A DNA stretch of 64,000 nt, taken from assembly GCA_020974905.1 (NCBI GenBank), contig CP087563.1, positions 1,240,001-1,304,000 on the forward strand, in the 5' to 3' direction. Shown in pieces: positions 45,827 to 54,986 of this stretch; within the stretch, counting starts at the first letter, position 1; every line of letters begins with the position of its first letter. The notes under the pieces were generated by a model, which was not told the DNA's origin, made no database searches, and worked only from the letters and a program-made list of their open reading frames with translations. Source of the DNA: Planctomycetes bacterium syqfu (GTDB lineage Bacteria > Planctomycetota > Phycisphaerae > Phycisphaerales > Phycisphaeraceae). A program made the translations under genes and the position numbers.

Positions 45827-45855
45827 TGCGCTCTAGCCAACTGAGCTAATCGCCC
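45782..45855 (-). tRNA. tRNA-Val (anticodon TAC)
   Basis: The minus strand folds as a standard tRNA: acceptor GGGCGAT/ATCGCCC, D-arm GCTC-GAGC, anticodon loop TTTACAC with anticodon TAC, and T-arm ACTGG-TTCGAGT-CCGGT. CCA is not encoded. It is the integration site of the island. Confidence 0.97.
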
Positions 45856-45870
45856 TACTGGGTTGGACGG

Positions 45871-45876
45871 ATTATA
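45871..45876 (-). promoter_or_regulatory. -10 box of tRNA-Val
   Basis: A perfect TATAAT on the minus strand is placed 16 bases before the tRNA 5' end. No consensus -35 is seen; CTGACA lies too close, 14 bases upstream. Confidence 0.6.
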
Positions 45877-45961
45877 ACAGAATCATTTGCTGTCAGCGAC
45901 ACACAAGGAACTCTGCCGATTGATTGGCTTCGTCGCCTTGCTGTTGCTTGGAGTGCGAAGG

Positions 45962-46450
45962 TTACTTTCGGTGATACACGTAGCAGGTATAGTCGATGGG
46001 GTTACGCTCGTCAGCTGGGTGAAACTCTTTTTCGATCTCCTGCCATTCGCTTAAGTCGATGACGTTGAGATAAGTGTCCCCATCAAAACTGGCATGAACA
46101 ATGGTGAGATAAAGTTCGTCACATTTGTCGTATGCTTGCCGGTAAATTTCAGCACCGCCGATGACGAAGACTTTGTCCTCGTCTTTGCAGATATCAATCG
46201 CAGCGTCCAGTGAGTTTACCACATCGACTTCATGCTGTGCCTGATAGTCGGTCTGACGGGTGATGACAATGTGACGGCGATTGGGGAGCAACTTGGCAAA
46301 GGTCTCAAAGGTTTTGCGTCCCATGATCATGCTATGCCCTGTGGTGGTTTTCATGAAATGTTTGAGTTCATCGGGGAGATGCCAGGGCATGTCGCCATCT
46401 TTGCCAATGCAGTTATTCTCAGACAAGGCCAGGATCATGGCTAGACGCAT
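45962..46450 (-). CDS. folA: Dihydrofolate reductase
   Basis: This 162-residue enzyme reduces dihydrofolate to tetrahydrofolate with NADPH. MRLAMILALSENNCIGKDGD, MPWHLPDELKHF (with the catalytic acidic Asp in LPDEL) and SMIMGRKTFET are all classic. VFVIGGAEIYRQ is the NADPH-binding stretch. The start at 46450 begins the conserved N-terminal strand. It follows thyA by 57 bases on the same strand; the two restore folate used by thymidylate synthase, so an operon is expected. Confidence 0.97.
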   Translation of the reverse strand: MRLAMILALSENNCIGKDGDMPWHLPDELKHFMKTTTGHSMIMGRKTFETFAKLLPNRRHIVITRQTDYQAQHEVDVVNSLDAAIDICKDEDKVFVIGGAEIYRQAYDKCDELYLTIVHASFDGDTYLNVIDLSEWQEIEKEFHPADERNPIDYTCYVYHRK

Positions 46451-46506
46451 ACTTGGATCTCGATTCGTTTCATTGATAAATAAGACCTGCAAAACCGCAA
46501 GCGGTT

Positions 46507-47301
46507 TTAGACGGCGATGGGCGCTTTGATCACGGGATGCGGATCGTAGCCTTCGATGGTGATATCGTCATATGTGAAGTCCAACAGTTCTTTGACATTC
46601 GGGTTGAGCTTCAGCGTCGGCAAGGGTCTTGTGTCACGTGACAGTTGAAGCTTGACCTGATCCATGTGATTGGAATAGATGTGGGCATCACCAAAGGTAT
46701 GCACGAACTCACCGACCTCTAGGTCACAGACCTGTGCGATCATGTGCGTGAGCAGCGCGTAGCTTGCGATGTTAAACGGCACACCCAGGAAAATGTCGGC
46801 ACTACGCTGATAGAGTTGGCAGGACAACTTCCCGTTGGCCACATAGAACTGGAACATGGTATGACACGGTGGCAAGGCCATCTTGTCGACCTCATCCACT
46901 TTCCATGCATTGACGATCAGTCGACGGGAATCGGGATTGGTGCGGATGAGTTCCACAAGCTTGGTGATCTGGTCATAGGTTTTGCCGTCAGCGCCTTGCC
47001 AGCTGCGCCATTGCGAGCCGTAGACCGGGCCAAGGTTGCCGTCTTCATCTGCCCATTCATCCCAGATGGTGACATTATGATCATGCAGATACTTGATGTT
47101 GGTTTCACCCCGCAGGAACCAGAGCAATTCAATGAACACCGACCGGGTGTGGACTTTCTTGGTGGTCAACAGCGGGAAGCCTTTGGCTAGGTCGAAGCGC
47201 ATCTGGTAGCCGAAGATGGATCGGGTCCCAGTGCCGGTTCGGTCGGATTTGTCCACGCCATGGTCCAGGACATACTGCAAGAGATCAAGGTAAGTCTGCA
47301 T
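46507..47301 (-). CDS. thyA: Thymidylate synthase
   Basis: This is a 264-residue protein that makes dTMP from dUMP with methylene-tetrahydrofolate. [15 protein letters not shown] starts the protein; [13 protein letters not shown] holds the catalytic Cys, and [20 protein letters not shown] and HIYSNHMDQ are family-diagnostic. The length fits the ThyA norm exactly. It leads the thyA-folA operon. The plus-strand nuoA begins 140 bases away, divergent. Confidence 0.98.
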   Translation of the reverse strand: MQTYLDLLQYVLDHGVDKSDRTGTGTRSIFGYQMRFDLAKGFPLLTTKKVHTRSVFIELLWFLRGETNIKYLHDHNVTIWDEWADEDGNLGPVYGSQWRSWQGADGKTYDQITKLVELIRTNPDSRRLIVNAWKVDEVDKMALPPCHTMFQFYVANGKLSCQLYQRSADIFLGVPFNIASYALLTHMIAQVCDLEVGEFVHTFGDAHIYSNHMDQVKLQLSRDTRPLPTLKLNPNVKELLDFTYDDITIEGYDPHPVIKAPIAV

Positions 47302-47440
47302 GCGACTAGTTTAAACAAACGGCTTGCGGGGACAAGTTGAGAAATCCGAAGACGGGTGACGTTTTTGAAGCAATTAAAATCCCAAGTCCAGGCAGGTGGT
47401 TTGTTTGCAAACCTGAGATAAAAAAACTACTATTTGGGTC

Positions 47441-47839
47441 ATGTTGACACTCCTCGCCCAAGAATCTTTCAGCCACTATGGCGCCGTTGCCGTCCTGATC
47501 ATGATGGCAGTGATTTTTGCTGTAGCCAACCTGATCCTGACGCACCTTCTGGGTCCTCAGAAGCAAGGCAAGATCAAGGGCATGACGTACGAGTCGGGTA
47601 TGAATCCGGTGGGCTCAGCCCGTCGCCGTTTCAATGTCCGGTTTTACATCGTGGCCATGTCTTTCCTGGTCTTCGACGTGGAGATTGTCTTCCTTTACCC
47701 TTGGGCGACGGTCTTCCCGAGCCTGTCTGAACACAGCGATCTGCCGATCGTGTTCCTGGGCCGCATGCTCTTTTTCGTCCTGACGACGGTCATTGCGTTT
47801 GTATATGCATGGCGTAAGGGTGTCTTCCGCTACGACTGA
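47441..47839 (+). CDS. nuoA: NADH-quinone oxidoreductase subunit A
   Basis: This 132-residue membrane subunit of complex I has three transmembrane helices. TYESGMNPVGSARRRFNVRF and FLVFDVEIVFLYPWA are the highly conserved NuoA core. It sits in the proton-pumping membrane arm. The rest of the nuo operon is not next to it: the flanks are thyA and an FAH-family gene, so complex I genes are dispersed, or this is an extra copy. Confidence 0.95.
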   Translation: MLTLLAQESFSHYGAVAVLIMMAVIFAVANLILTHLLGPQKQGKIKGMTYESGMNPVGSARRRFNVRFYIVAMSFLVFDVEIVFLYPWATVFPSLSEHSDLPIVFLGRMLFFVLTTVIAFVYAWRKGVFRYD

Positions 47840-47971
47840 TTCAGTCGCCAATCTCAATTTTTCTGCTACCATTTATTGACCGCCGAGACATTGTCGCGTT
47901 GGATTATTTCATTGCCAACCTGACATAAGTCACGGCATTCACGGTTGACATATTCAAACAAGGGGCAGCAG

Positions 47972-48835
47972 ATGCGATTGATTCGATTTGGCGAAAAGGG
48001 ATCGGAAAAACCAGGCATTGTTCATGACGGGAAACGTTGGGACTGCTCGGATCATTTCACGGATTGGAACCACGACTTTTTTGCCAACGACGGATTACAG
48101 TGGCTTGCTGCTCGGGATATCAGTTCGTTTCGCCAGGTACCGGTCAATGAACGCTGGGGCGCCCCGGTGGCAAGGCCGTATAAGATCATCTGTGTCGGTT
48201 TGAACTATGCGGATCATGCAGCCGAGTCCCAGTCGAAAGTGCCTGACGAACCGCTGCTGTTCTCCAAGTATGGTAATGCACTCAACGGCCCATTCGACAA
48301 GGTGCTTATCCCGCGTGATCTCAAAGCGGGGACACACAGCATGCACACCGACTGGGAAGTGGAGCTTGCCATCGTCATCGGCAAGGATGGGCAATATCTC
48401 CAAACACCCGAAGAAGCTGCCGAACACATCGCTGGCTACTGTACCGCCAACGATGTCTCCGAACGAGACTTTCAAAAAAACCGTTGTGGTCAATGGTTCA
48501 AGGGTAAAAGCTGTGACACCTTTTTGCCTTTGGGACCGGAACTGGTCACGCCGGATGAGGTTGGTGATCCCGCCAATCTGAATCTGGAATTAAAAGTCAA
48601 CGGCGAGGTCCGTCAATCCAGCAACACGAAACACATGATCTTCAAGCCACTGTTTCTGGTGCAGTACATCAGCCAGTTTTTGACACTTGAAGCAGGCGAT
48701 GTCATCTGCACCGGCACGCCTCCCGGAGTCGGGATGGGTATGAATCCGCCACAGTTTCTCAAAGATGGTGACGAGGTGGAAGTGACTGTAGAAGGCCTGG
48801 GTACACAAACACAGACCTTCCGCAATCAGCCGTAG
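47972..48835 (+). CDS. Fumarylacetoacetate hydrolase family enzyme
   Basis: This is a 287-residue protein of the FAH superfamily, which cleaves or hydrates 2-keto acids from aromatic and sugar acid breakdown. ICVGLNYADHAAES, DWEVELAIVIGKDGQYL (metal-binding Glu) and GDVICTGTPPGVGMGM are characteristic. AAGGGG lies 7 bases before the ATG at 47972; an in-frame ATG 9 codons upstream is less likely. The length suits ureidoglycolate lyase or 2-keto-3-deoxy-L-fuconate-type hydrolases, but the substrate is open. Confidence 0.93.
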   Translation: MRLIRFGEKGSEKPGIVHDGKRWDCSDHFTDWNHDFFANDGLQWLAARDISSFRQVPVNERWGAPVARPYKIICVGLNYADHAAESQSKVPDEPLLFSKYGNALNGPFDKVLIPRDLKAGTHSMHTDWEVELAIVIGKDGQYLQTPEEAAEHIAGYCTANDVSERDFQKNRCGQWFKGKSCDTFLPLGPELVTPDEVGDPANLNLELKVNGEVRQSSNTKHMIFKPLFLVQYISQFLTLEAGDVICTGTPPGVGMGMNPPQFLKDGDEVEVTVEGLGTQTQTFRNQP

Positions 48836-48853
48836 GTTCAGTTTATTAATCAA

Positions 48854-50503
48854 TCAATCTGCAGCAGACACGGTTTGCTGACTACCAACCTGACGCTGCT
48901 GTGATCGACTGAGCACCATGGCAACCAACTCGTTGACCATGTTGTTCATCTCGGATGCCTGGGCATTGAGTTCTTCACTGGCAGCAGCAGATTCTTCCGC
49001 AAGCGCAGCGTTGGACTGTGTAACCTGGTCAATCTGAGATACAGCCTTGTCGACCTGTTCAATCCCATCGGCCTGCTGTGTACTTGAGTCCGAGACATTG
49101 TTGATCAGATTGGTAACTTCCGTGATGGCTGAGTCAATTTCTGCCAACGCCTGCTCGGTTTGTTGAGCCATATCCACACCTTGTTCAGCATTGGTACATG
49201 CCTGTTCAATCAATTGAGCGGTTGACTTGGATGCTTCGGCACTGCGCTGTGCCAGCGACCGGACTTCTTCAGCGACAACTGCAAAACCCTTGCCAGCTTC
49301 ACCGGCACGGGCAGCTTCAACTGCGGCGTTCAATGCAAGCAGGTTGGTTTGGAAAGCAATCTCATCAATGGTGTTAAGAATGTTGGCGGTCTGACTTGAC
49401 GATTCCTTGATCTTGTTCATGGTATCGAGCAAGCGCCGCATGGCGTCATTGCCCTGTTGTGATAAACCGCGCGTCTTGATGGCGGTTTCATTGGCCTTCT
49501 GAGCATTGGATGCATTGCTGCGAATGGTGGCACTGACTTCCTGCAATGTTGCGGAGGTTTCTTCCAGACTTGAAGCCTGTTCCGAAGCACCCTCTGCCAT
49601 GGATTGGCTGGATGATGCGATATCAGCAAGCAGTTCCAGCGCTTCATCCGCATCATGGGTCTGGGTGGTGATCATGTTCTGACAGGAACTGTTAAGTGTC
49701 TGGGCACTGGCGGACATCATTTCACTGCGTTGGACTTTGTTCTGACGCAAAGTCACCCAACGTTCAAGTTGCTGTTCATAAGCATTGGCGCTTTGGAGAA
49801 TCATGGCCACCTGTTTGCGTCCCTGATCATCCGTGATGACTTTATCAAGTGATTCGCATTGCTGTTTGATGCGGAGAACGGTTTGACGACATTGATGCAG
49901 ACTCTCTTCATGACCGTGCATCTGATAGTCTTTTTCATGGATTCGACAATCCTTGGCAAGCTGAATCAACAAGCACGCTGCTTCGGAGACTTCATTGATA
50001 CGTTCAAGCGTTTGCTCGGACCTGGTCTTGAGTTCAGTCATTTGCTGAAGCTGCGAATCCTTGAGTGTCTGGCAGACTTTGATGAACTGCTGTGCATGAT
50101 TGAGCATGGCTTGTTGGGAGAGGTTCTGCTGTTGATTGATCTGCACCCACTGATCAAATGCCTGCTTGTATTGATTGACATTTTCACGGGCCTGAGCAAT
50201 GCCTTGCTTGTCTTTGGAGTCGTGAAGCTTGGCGTCAGTCTCCTGGATCTGCGAGAGGATGGTCTGAATTTTCTCGTGGTTTTCATTGACATACCGCGGA
50301 TCGTTTCGCAGCATGAAGTTCTTTTCAATCTGGCGGCATTCAAGGGCATAACGTCGAAGCGTACTGGCATCGTCAGCTTTGTCGACAATCTCCGTCACAT
50401 CACCCAACGCCCAGAATCCGATGTACCCGATGACAAAAGCCAGGCCGATCACCACACCAAAGCCGACGCCAATTTTCTTACCGATGGTCATTTTCCCAAA
50501 CAT
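48854..50503 (-). CDS. Methyl-accepting chemotaxis protein with a single membrane segment
   Basis: This is a 549-residue chemoreceptor. An N-terminal transmembrane helix ([20 protein letters not shown]) is followed by about 260 residues of helices with two related segments ([36 protein letters not shown]) like a helical bimodular sensor. Then comes the signalling domain with the hairpin tip [20 protein letters not shown] and methylation regions. No second transmembrane helix and no HAMP domain is visible. The sensor would then lie in the cytoplasm or the topology is unusual. GGAGAG is 5 bases before the ATG at 50503; a longer frame upstream is non-conserved. Divergent from mutY. Confidence 0.92.
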   Translation of the reverse strand: MFGKMTIGKKIGVGFGVVIGLAFVIGYIGFWALGDVTEIVDKADDASTLRRYALECRQIEKNFMLRNDPRYVNENHEKIQTILSQIQETDAKLHDSKDKQGIAQARENVNQYKQAFDQWVQINQQQNLSQQAMLNHAQQFIKVCQTLKDSQLQQMTELKTRSEQTLERINEVSEAACLLIQLAKDCRIHEKDYQMHGHEESLHQCRQTVLRIKQQCESLDKVITDDQGRKQVAMILQSANAYEQQLERWVTLRQNKVQRSEMMSASAQTLNSSCQNMITTQTHDADEALELLADIASSSQSMAEGASEQASSLEETSATLQEVSATIRSNASNAQKANETAIKTRGLSQQGNDAMRRLLDTMNKIKESSSQTANILNTIDEIAFQTNLLALNAAVEAARAGEAGKGFAVVAEEVRSLAQRSAEASKSTAQLIEQACTNAEQGVDMAQQTEQALAEIDSAITEVTNLINNVSDSSTQQADGIEQVDKAVSQIDQVTQSNAALAEESAAASEELNAQASEMNNMVNELVAMVLSRSQQRQVGSQQTVSAAD

Positions 50504-50857
50504 GGTTTCTCTCCGCATCTGAAGATACGTGTCAAGTGCAGTTTTCACTGGTCGACGTGCTTGTCTACGTCCGTCCCAATGTCTGTTGGTATCGCGTATC
50601 GCTGTATCGTGCTTGGACCATCTGCCACGAGTTAACAATGACGCACAGCATGCAAATCGGGCAAAAGTGGATATAACTGAATAAGTAATTCCAATAACTC
50701 CATCAAAAGAAAAAAAGACCAAGCCATTGTTCATTTTTTCCGTCTTTGACAACAAATTGGACCTGCATTTTGCTGTGAAAAATTCCTTTGAGATACTCAC
50801 TGCCATCTATCTTTGAAGGCCAAAGCAACAAGCTTGTGAATCGGCTAAGCTATCGGC
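50504..50857. other. Divergent promoter region, no gene recognised
   Basis: About 354 bases between the chemoreceptor and mutY starts. I found no distinct motif; both promoters must lie here. Confidence 0.4.
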
Positions 50858-51925
50858 ATGACTGACTGCCCGCCCCGCCTTGAGAAAAAGTTGGTGACCC
50901 GTTTACTGGCCTGGTATGACCAACATGCCCGGGTCATGCCGTGGCGTGCGATCCGACCACAGGCCCCTAATCCCTATCACGTCCTGCTGTCCGAGGCGAT
51001 GCTTCAGCAGACACAGGTTGCCACCGTGATCGACTATTTCAATCGGTTCACCGAGGCGTTCCCGACAATCGATGATTTAGCCGTTGCCGATGAACAGCAG
51101 GTTCTCAAACTCTGGGAGGGGTTGGGCTATTATCGTCGTGCTCGGAACCTGCACGCCTGTGCCAGGCAGATTGTCAGTGAGCATGATGGTGTGGTTCCCA
51201 ACACGGTGGAACAACTACTCAAACTCCCGGGCATCGGTCGCTACACCGCCGGCGCGATTGCTTCCATTGCATATGATGTCCCTGCCCCGATTCTCGATGG
51301 CAATGTGGTGCGTGTGTTATCACGTTGGTTTGCGATCACTGATTCGACGGATGAGAAACCGGTCAAGGAACAACTCTGGGCGTTGGCTGATCGACTTGTC
51401 CCCGATAAACGTGCTGGTGATTTTAATCAGGCGATGATGGATCTAGGCGCGATGATCTGCACGCCCAAGTCACCTGCCTGTCTGACGTGCCCGATGAATA
51501 AACACTGTCAGGCTCGCGAGCAGGGCATTGAAGAGACACTTCCCAAACGCACGCCCAAGAACAAACCCACCAAGGTGACACATCACGTGGTCAGCATCCA
51601 ACGAAAAGACCAATTCCTTTTCACCCAACGCCCTGCTGATGGCTTGTGGTCGAACATGTGGCAGATGCCAACCTTCGAAACGGTCAGCGAAAAAGTGTTG
51701 CCTGATCAGATCAAAGAACAGTTGGGGTTACAGGTTGGCAAACTCAAACAATGCCAAAGCTTCAAACACCAGACGACCCATCGCACCATCACCTTCACGC
51801 ATTGGCAAGCCAGCAACGTCACCGGCAGACTCCGAAAAAACGCAGGACTCTGGCGACGTCTAGATCAGCTTGGTGACCTGCCGCTAGCCAAGCCGCAATT
51901 GAAAGTCGTTGCATCACTCCAGTAA
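50858..51925 (+). CDS. mutY: A/G-specific adenine glycosylase
   Basis: This 355-residue base-excision repair enzyme removes A mispaired with 8-oxoguanine or G. Catalytic Glu46 is in LSEAMLQQTQ; the helix-hairpin-helix LLKLPGIGRYTAGA leads to Asp147 in PILDGNV. The [4Fe-4S] cluster cysteines are Cys201, 208, 211 and 217 (Cx6Cx2Cx5C). A NUDIX-like C-terminal domain recognises 8-oxoG (RKDQFLFTQRPADGLWSNMW). Full length; all catalytic residues present. Confidence 0.97.
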   Translation: MTDCPPRLEKKLVTRLLAWYDQHARVMPWRAIRPQAPNPYHVLLSEAMLQQTQVATVIDYFNRFTEAFPTIDDLAVADEQQVLKLWEGLGYYRRARNLHACARQIVSEHDGVVPNTVEQLLKLPGIGRYTAGAIASIAYDVPAPILDGNVVRVLSRWFAITDSTDEKPVKEQLWALADRLVPDKRAGDFNQAMMDLGAMICTPKSPACLTCPMNKHCQAREQGIEETLPKRTPKNKPTKVTHHVVSIQRKDQFLFTQRPADGLWSNMWQMPTFETVSEKVLPDQIKEQLGLQVGKLKQCQSFKHQTTHRTITFTHWQASNVTGRLRKNAGLWRRLDQLGDLPLAKPQLKVVASLQ

Positions 51926-51933
51926 ACCGAGCA

Positions 51934-51972
51934 ATAAAAAAAACCGCTGAATTCACAGTGAATCCAGCGGTT
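51934..51972 (-). terminator. Intrinsic terminator of the CBS operon
   Basis: On the minus strand AACCGCTGGATTCAC pairs with GTGAATTCAGCGGTT (one mismatch), followed by TTTTTTATT. It ends the CBS-protein operon and lies 10-50 bases after the convergent mutY stop. Confidence 0.88.
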
Positions 51973-52004
51973 GGGAGATTGTTAATTGTCAGTCCCTCAG
52001 CGAA

Positions 52005-52499
52005 TCAACTCGTGGTATATTTACTCAGGAAACCCGTCACGCGACGCGGCCCCAGGACACCGATGAGTTTATCATCAGCATCAAGTACCGGCACATGTCG
52101 GAAGTTGCCCGTTGCCATCAGGTTCAATGCCTTGGCGGGCATGTCCATGTCGTACACACATACCGGTTCGTGCGTCATGACCACACGTACTGGCAGGTCT
52201 TTGACCATAAAATACTGCTCAGCCACCTTGTCGAGTACATCACGTTCGGTGAACACGCCATGAAGCTTCTGTTCATCATCAATGACCAACGCACAGGCCA
52301 CCCCGGTTTCGGCCAGAATCTGCATGGTCTTGGCAACCGAGGTTTCCAGATTGACGGTAACCATCGGCGTAAAATCCATCGCGGTCATGTCATTGTCACA
52401 TAACGCTTCTTCCAACGAATCATCAAACTCCGGCGGAGAGTAATCACTCAATGGATCGGAGAATGAACCCTCTGTACTTTTGCGACGTTTTCTTCTCAT
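52005..52499 (-). CDS. CBS-domain-pair protein, second of two
   Basis: This is a 164-residue protein. A charged N-terminus (MRRKRRKSTEGSF) is followed by two CBS motifs (FTPMVTVNLETSVAKTMQIL, VMTHEPVCVYDMDMPAKALN). CBS pairs bind adenine nucleotides and sense energy state. The start at 52499 has AAGGAG 9 bases upstream; it follows the first CBS gene by 4 bases, so the two are co-translated and may form a heterodimer. Confidence 0.88.
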   Translation of the reverse strand: MRRKRRKSTEGSFSDPLSDYSPPEFDDSLEEALCDNDMTAMDFTPMVTVNLETSVAKTMQILAETGVACALVIDDEQKLHGVFTERDVLDKVAEQYFMVKDLPVRVVMTHEPVCVYDMDMPAKALNLMATGNFRHVPVLDADDKLIGVLGPRRVTGFLSKYTTS

Positions 52500-52503
52500 C
52501 GAA

Positions 52504-52977
52504 TCAGGCTCCTTCCCGTTGGTCCATGTAAAGTTTGGCATCGTCGATCATGTGTACCTTCACCTGGCGGGGGAAGTGATCCGCGATGTATTCCATCATG
52601 CCGCGTTGACCGGTTAAAGCAATCGCTTTGCCATCATCATCGAGCACGATCACAAAACGCATGCCATGGTTCTGCATGGCGTCGAGTACCTTGGCAATCG
52701 GGTCATTGAGTTTAACCTCGGCCCAATCATTCACCATGACGTCTTTTAATGGACGGATCAAGGCCTGAGCGTCTTCAACGAGCTTGACCAGCAGGCGGTG
52801 TTCAGTGAACTTACCCAGCGGTTTGCCCTGTTCATCAACCACCATAACGCAACCCAATCGCTTGAGTCGCATCAGACGGACGGCGGCTTGTACGGTGTCA
52901 TCCGGTGACAGCGTGAGAATCTCACGCAGGTCCAGTTCAGAAACCGGATGACTGAGGATATCTTCGCGTAACCCCAT
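52504..52977 (-). CDS. CBS-domain-pair protein, first of two
   Basis: This is a 157-residue protein. Two CBS motifs are visible: LTLSPDDTVQAAVRLMRLKR and VMVNDWAEVKLNDPIAKVLD. There is no fused enzyme or channel domain. It probably senses adenosine nucleotides and controls a partner. It pairs with the second CBS gene and lies between mutY (convergent) and mcsB (same strand, 230 bases away). Confidence 0.9.
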   Translation of the reverse strand: MGLREDILSHPVSELDLREILTLSPDDTVQAAVRLMRLKRLGCVMVVDEQGKPLGKFTEHRLLVKLVEDAQALIRPLKDVMVNDWAEVKLNDPIAKVLDAMQNHGMRFVIVLDDDGKAIALTGQRGMMEYIADHFPRQVKVHMIDDAKLYMDQREGA

Positions 52978-53206
52978 CAGAGTCTCCTTGAAGGATAGTC
53001 TATTTGTTCGACCAAAACGGCTTTGGTGTCATCATAAGGCACATGCACTATAAACCTTCCGACACCACGATACAAGGCGATTTACAGACTGCTTGCAAAG
53101 ATGTAAATGAACTTCCGACAAAGCGATAGATGTCAAGCTGACTTTGGGCTAAAACCTGTAAAATAACACGCCAAAACATGCGCCAATCGAGATATCACCA
53201 AAACAA

Positions 53207-54268
53207 TCAAGCTTGGCCAAGACGCTTGCGAATGAGCGTCGCACGGGCTTCACGACGCTGTGCAGGATCAAGGTCAGACCCCATGAGCTTCTGCAGGTGA
53301 GCAGGCTGCGTCATCAGGAACAACTCATTGAGCGTCCGCATACTCACCATTTCAAGCCGCCCCATGGTCACCCCCAGACGGACTTGTGAAATCAGGCTCA
53401 GAACTTCATCGGTGCGCATGAGTCGGGCATTATTGAGAACCGCCCAGGCACGCCAGATACCATCATCAAGCAATGCCGGACGCTGGCGAACCAGGGCCTG
53501 TCGCGCCTGCTGTTCGTAAGCGATAATTTGCGGGACGACGGTGTGCTGGAAGTCAGCGAGAATTTCCTGCTCACCGCGGCCAAGGGTGGTCTGATTGGAG
53601 ATCTGGAACAAATCGCCGATGGCATCGGAACCTTCACCGAACATGCCACGGACAGCCAGGTGCATATCCTTGGCAGCACGTTTGACCTTATCAATCTCAC
53701 CGGTGAGTTTCAGGGCAGGCAAATGCATCATGACACTGACGCGGATACCTGTGCCGACGTTGGTCGGGCATGCAGTGAGATAGCCGTACTTCTGACTGAA
53801 GGCAAAGTCCAGTCGTTTTTCCAGTTCATTATCAATGCGATTGATCTGTTCGAAGGCTTCACCGAGTTGCATCCCGCTGCGAAGCACCTGGACGCGGAGA
53901 TGATCTTCCTCGTTAACCATGATCGACACAGACTCATTGAGACCCACAGCAACACCACGGGGCAGTTCATCACCGGCTTTGGCATGTTGACGGCTGATGA
54001 GATGTCGCTCAACGAGCAGTTGGCGATCCATGGGCTGACACTCATTGAGGTCCACCCAGATCATGTCTTCAGCCAGTTGACCTTCGAGAATCTGCTGACG
54101 GCTGCGTTGGAGGACTTCCAGACGCTGACGATTGGCAGCACGATTGACAAATGGGTAGCCGGCAAGGTTACGCGCCAGTCGAACACGGCTGGAGACGACG
54201 ATATCACTTTGCGGTCCAGTACCGCGAAGCCACTCACCTGCATGGTCGGTCATTCGTCCGAGATTCAT
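53207..54268 (-). CDS. mcsB: Protein arginine kinase McsB
   Basis: This 353-residue protein belongs to the phosphagen-kinase family and phosphorylates arginine residues in proteins, marking them for ClpCP degradation in Firmicutes. VVSSRVRLARNLAGYPF is the ATP-binding arginine cluster; MVNEEDHLRVQVL and TACPTNVGTGIRVSVMMHLP are the family signatures. Its ATG overlaps the mcsA stop (ATGA), so they are translationally coupled. In Bacillus ctsR-mcsA-mcsB-clpC form an operon; here neither ctsR nor clpC is adjacent. Confidence 0.95.
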   Translation of the reverse strand: MNLGRMTDHAGEWLRGTGPQSDIVVSSRVRLARNLAGYPFVNRAANRQRLEVLQRSRQQILEGQLAEDMIWVDLNECQPMDRQLLVERHLISRQHAKAGDELPRGVAVGLNESVSIMVNEEDHLRVQVLRSGMQLGEAFEQINRIDNELEKRLDFAFSQKYGYLTACPTNVGTGIRVSVMMHLPALKLTGEIDKVKRAAKDMHLAVRGMFGEGSDAIGDLFQISNQTTLGRGEQEILADFQHTVVPQIIAYEQQARQALVRQRPALLDDGIWRAWAVLNNARLMRTDEVLSLISQVRLGVTMGRLEMVSMRTLNELFLMTQPAHLQKLMGSDLDPAQRREARATLIRKRLGQA

Positions 54269-54786
54269 AGTGTTTCGCCCCCCTCTGCGGTCCCCGATAT
54301 TTTGCCGATCTCATCACGGAGATGGGCAGCAAGCTCGTAATCTTCAGCGGTGATTGCTTCGTCGAGTCGCTTACGCATGCGCATGAGTTGTTGCTGATGC
54401 TGTTCACCAAACCCGGATTGGGACGGGATCTTGCCATGATGTTCCGTGGAGCCTTCATGCGTACGGGCCAAGAGCACATCCAGCGGACGCGCAAAAGCCT
54501 GGTAGCAACTGGGACAACCCAGCAGGCTGCGTTCCTGGAACTCAGCGTAGGTCAGACCGCAGTGATCACAGACCAACTCGTTGGGGCCGGAGCTTTGATC
54601 CTGGCTGTGCATTTTGACGAAGTTGGTCAGCAGTTCGTTGATCGGTTTGTGAGCGACTTTGAACGTCAACCCTTCTTCAGCTGCGTGGTATTCACACAGA
54701 TGCTTCTCGATCTTCTTGCCATTGACAATCTCCACCGAATGGTAGGTTGCCGGGCGATCGCATTTGTCACATTTGTGCTTTTCCAT
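54265..54786 (-). CDS. mcsA: McsA-like activator of the arginine kinase
   Basis: This is a 173-residue protein. Zinc fingers built of CxxC pairs (KCDKCDRPATYHS, CDHCGLTYAEF, CPSCYQAF) and a C-terminal UvrB/UvrC motif helix (LDEAITAEDYELAAHLRDEI) are the McsA layout. McsA activates McsB and helps in metal and stress response. A dyad CTGTCA/TGACAG lies in the leader at 54799-54822, but I do not recognise it as a CtsR box. Confidence 0.9.
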   Translation of the reverse strand: MEKHKCDKCDRPATYHSVEIVNGKKIEKHLCEYHAAEEGLTFKVAHKPINELLTNFVKMHSQDQSSGPNELVCDHCGLTYAEFQERSLLGCPSCYQAFARPLDVLLARTHEGSTEHHGKIPSQSGFGEQHQQQLMRMRKRLDEAITAEDYELAAHLRDEIGKISGTAEGGETL

Positions 54787-54870
54787 ATAGACCTCTAACT
54801 GTCATCTCGTACATCCTGACAGCACTATATTTTAGGGCTCTGACGGTCAGGTCGCAAACAAAAGTCCGGC

Positions 54871-54903
54871 CGATGTGCAAGAATTCGGACTTTGCATGGC
54901 ATT
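54871..54903. repeat. Inverted repeat in the mcsA/GH31 intergenic region
   Basis: AAAGTCCG (54871-54878) and CGGACTTT (54896-54903) form a perfect 8-bp dyad with a 17-base loop, between divergent mcsA and GH31. It could be an operator or a leader hairpin. Confidence 0.4.
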
Positions 54904-54986
54904 GAACTGTATTCATCGCATGATATGATGATTCGTTTGTTTGAATAGACGTTTTTATCACGCATTTGCCCCAGAAAGCAGTTTTC

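Noticed and set aside
50958-50980. CCCCTAATCCCTA inside mutY as part of the heptamer family
   Set aside because: It is a single chance match within a conserved coding sequence.
54799-54822. CTGTCA/TGACAG dyad as a CtsR box
   Set aside because: It does not match the tandem GGTCAAA heptads of CtsR.
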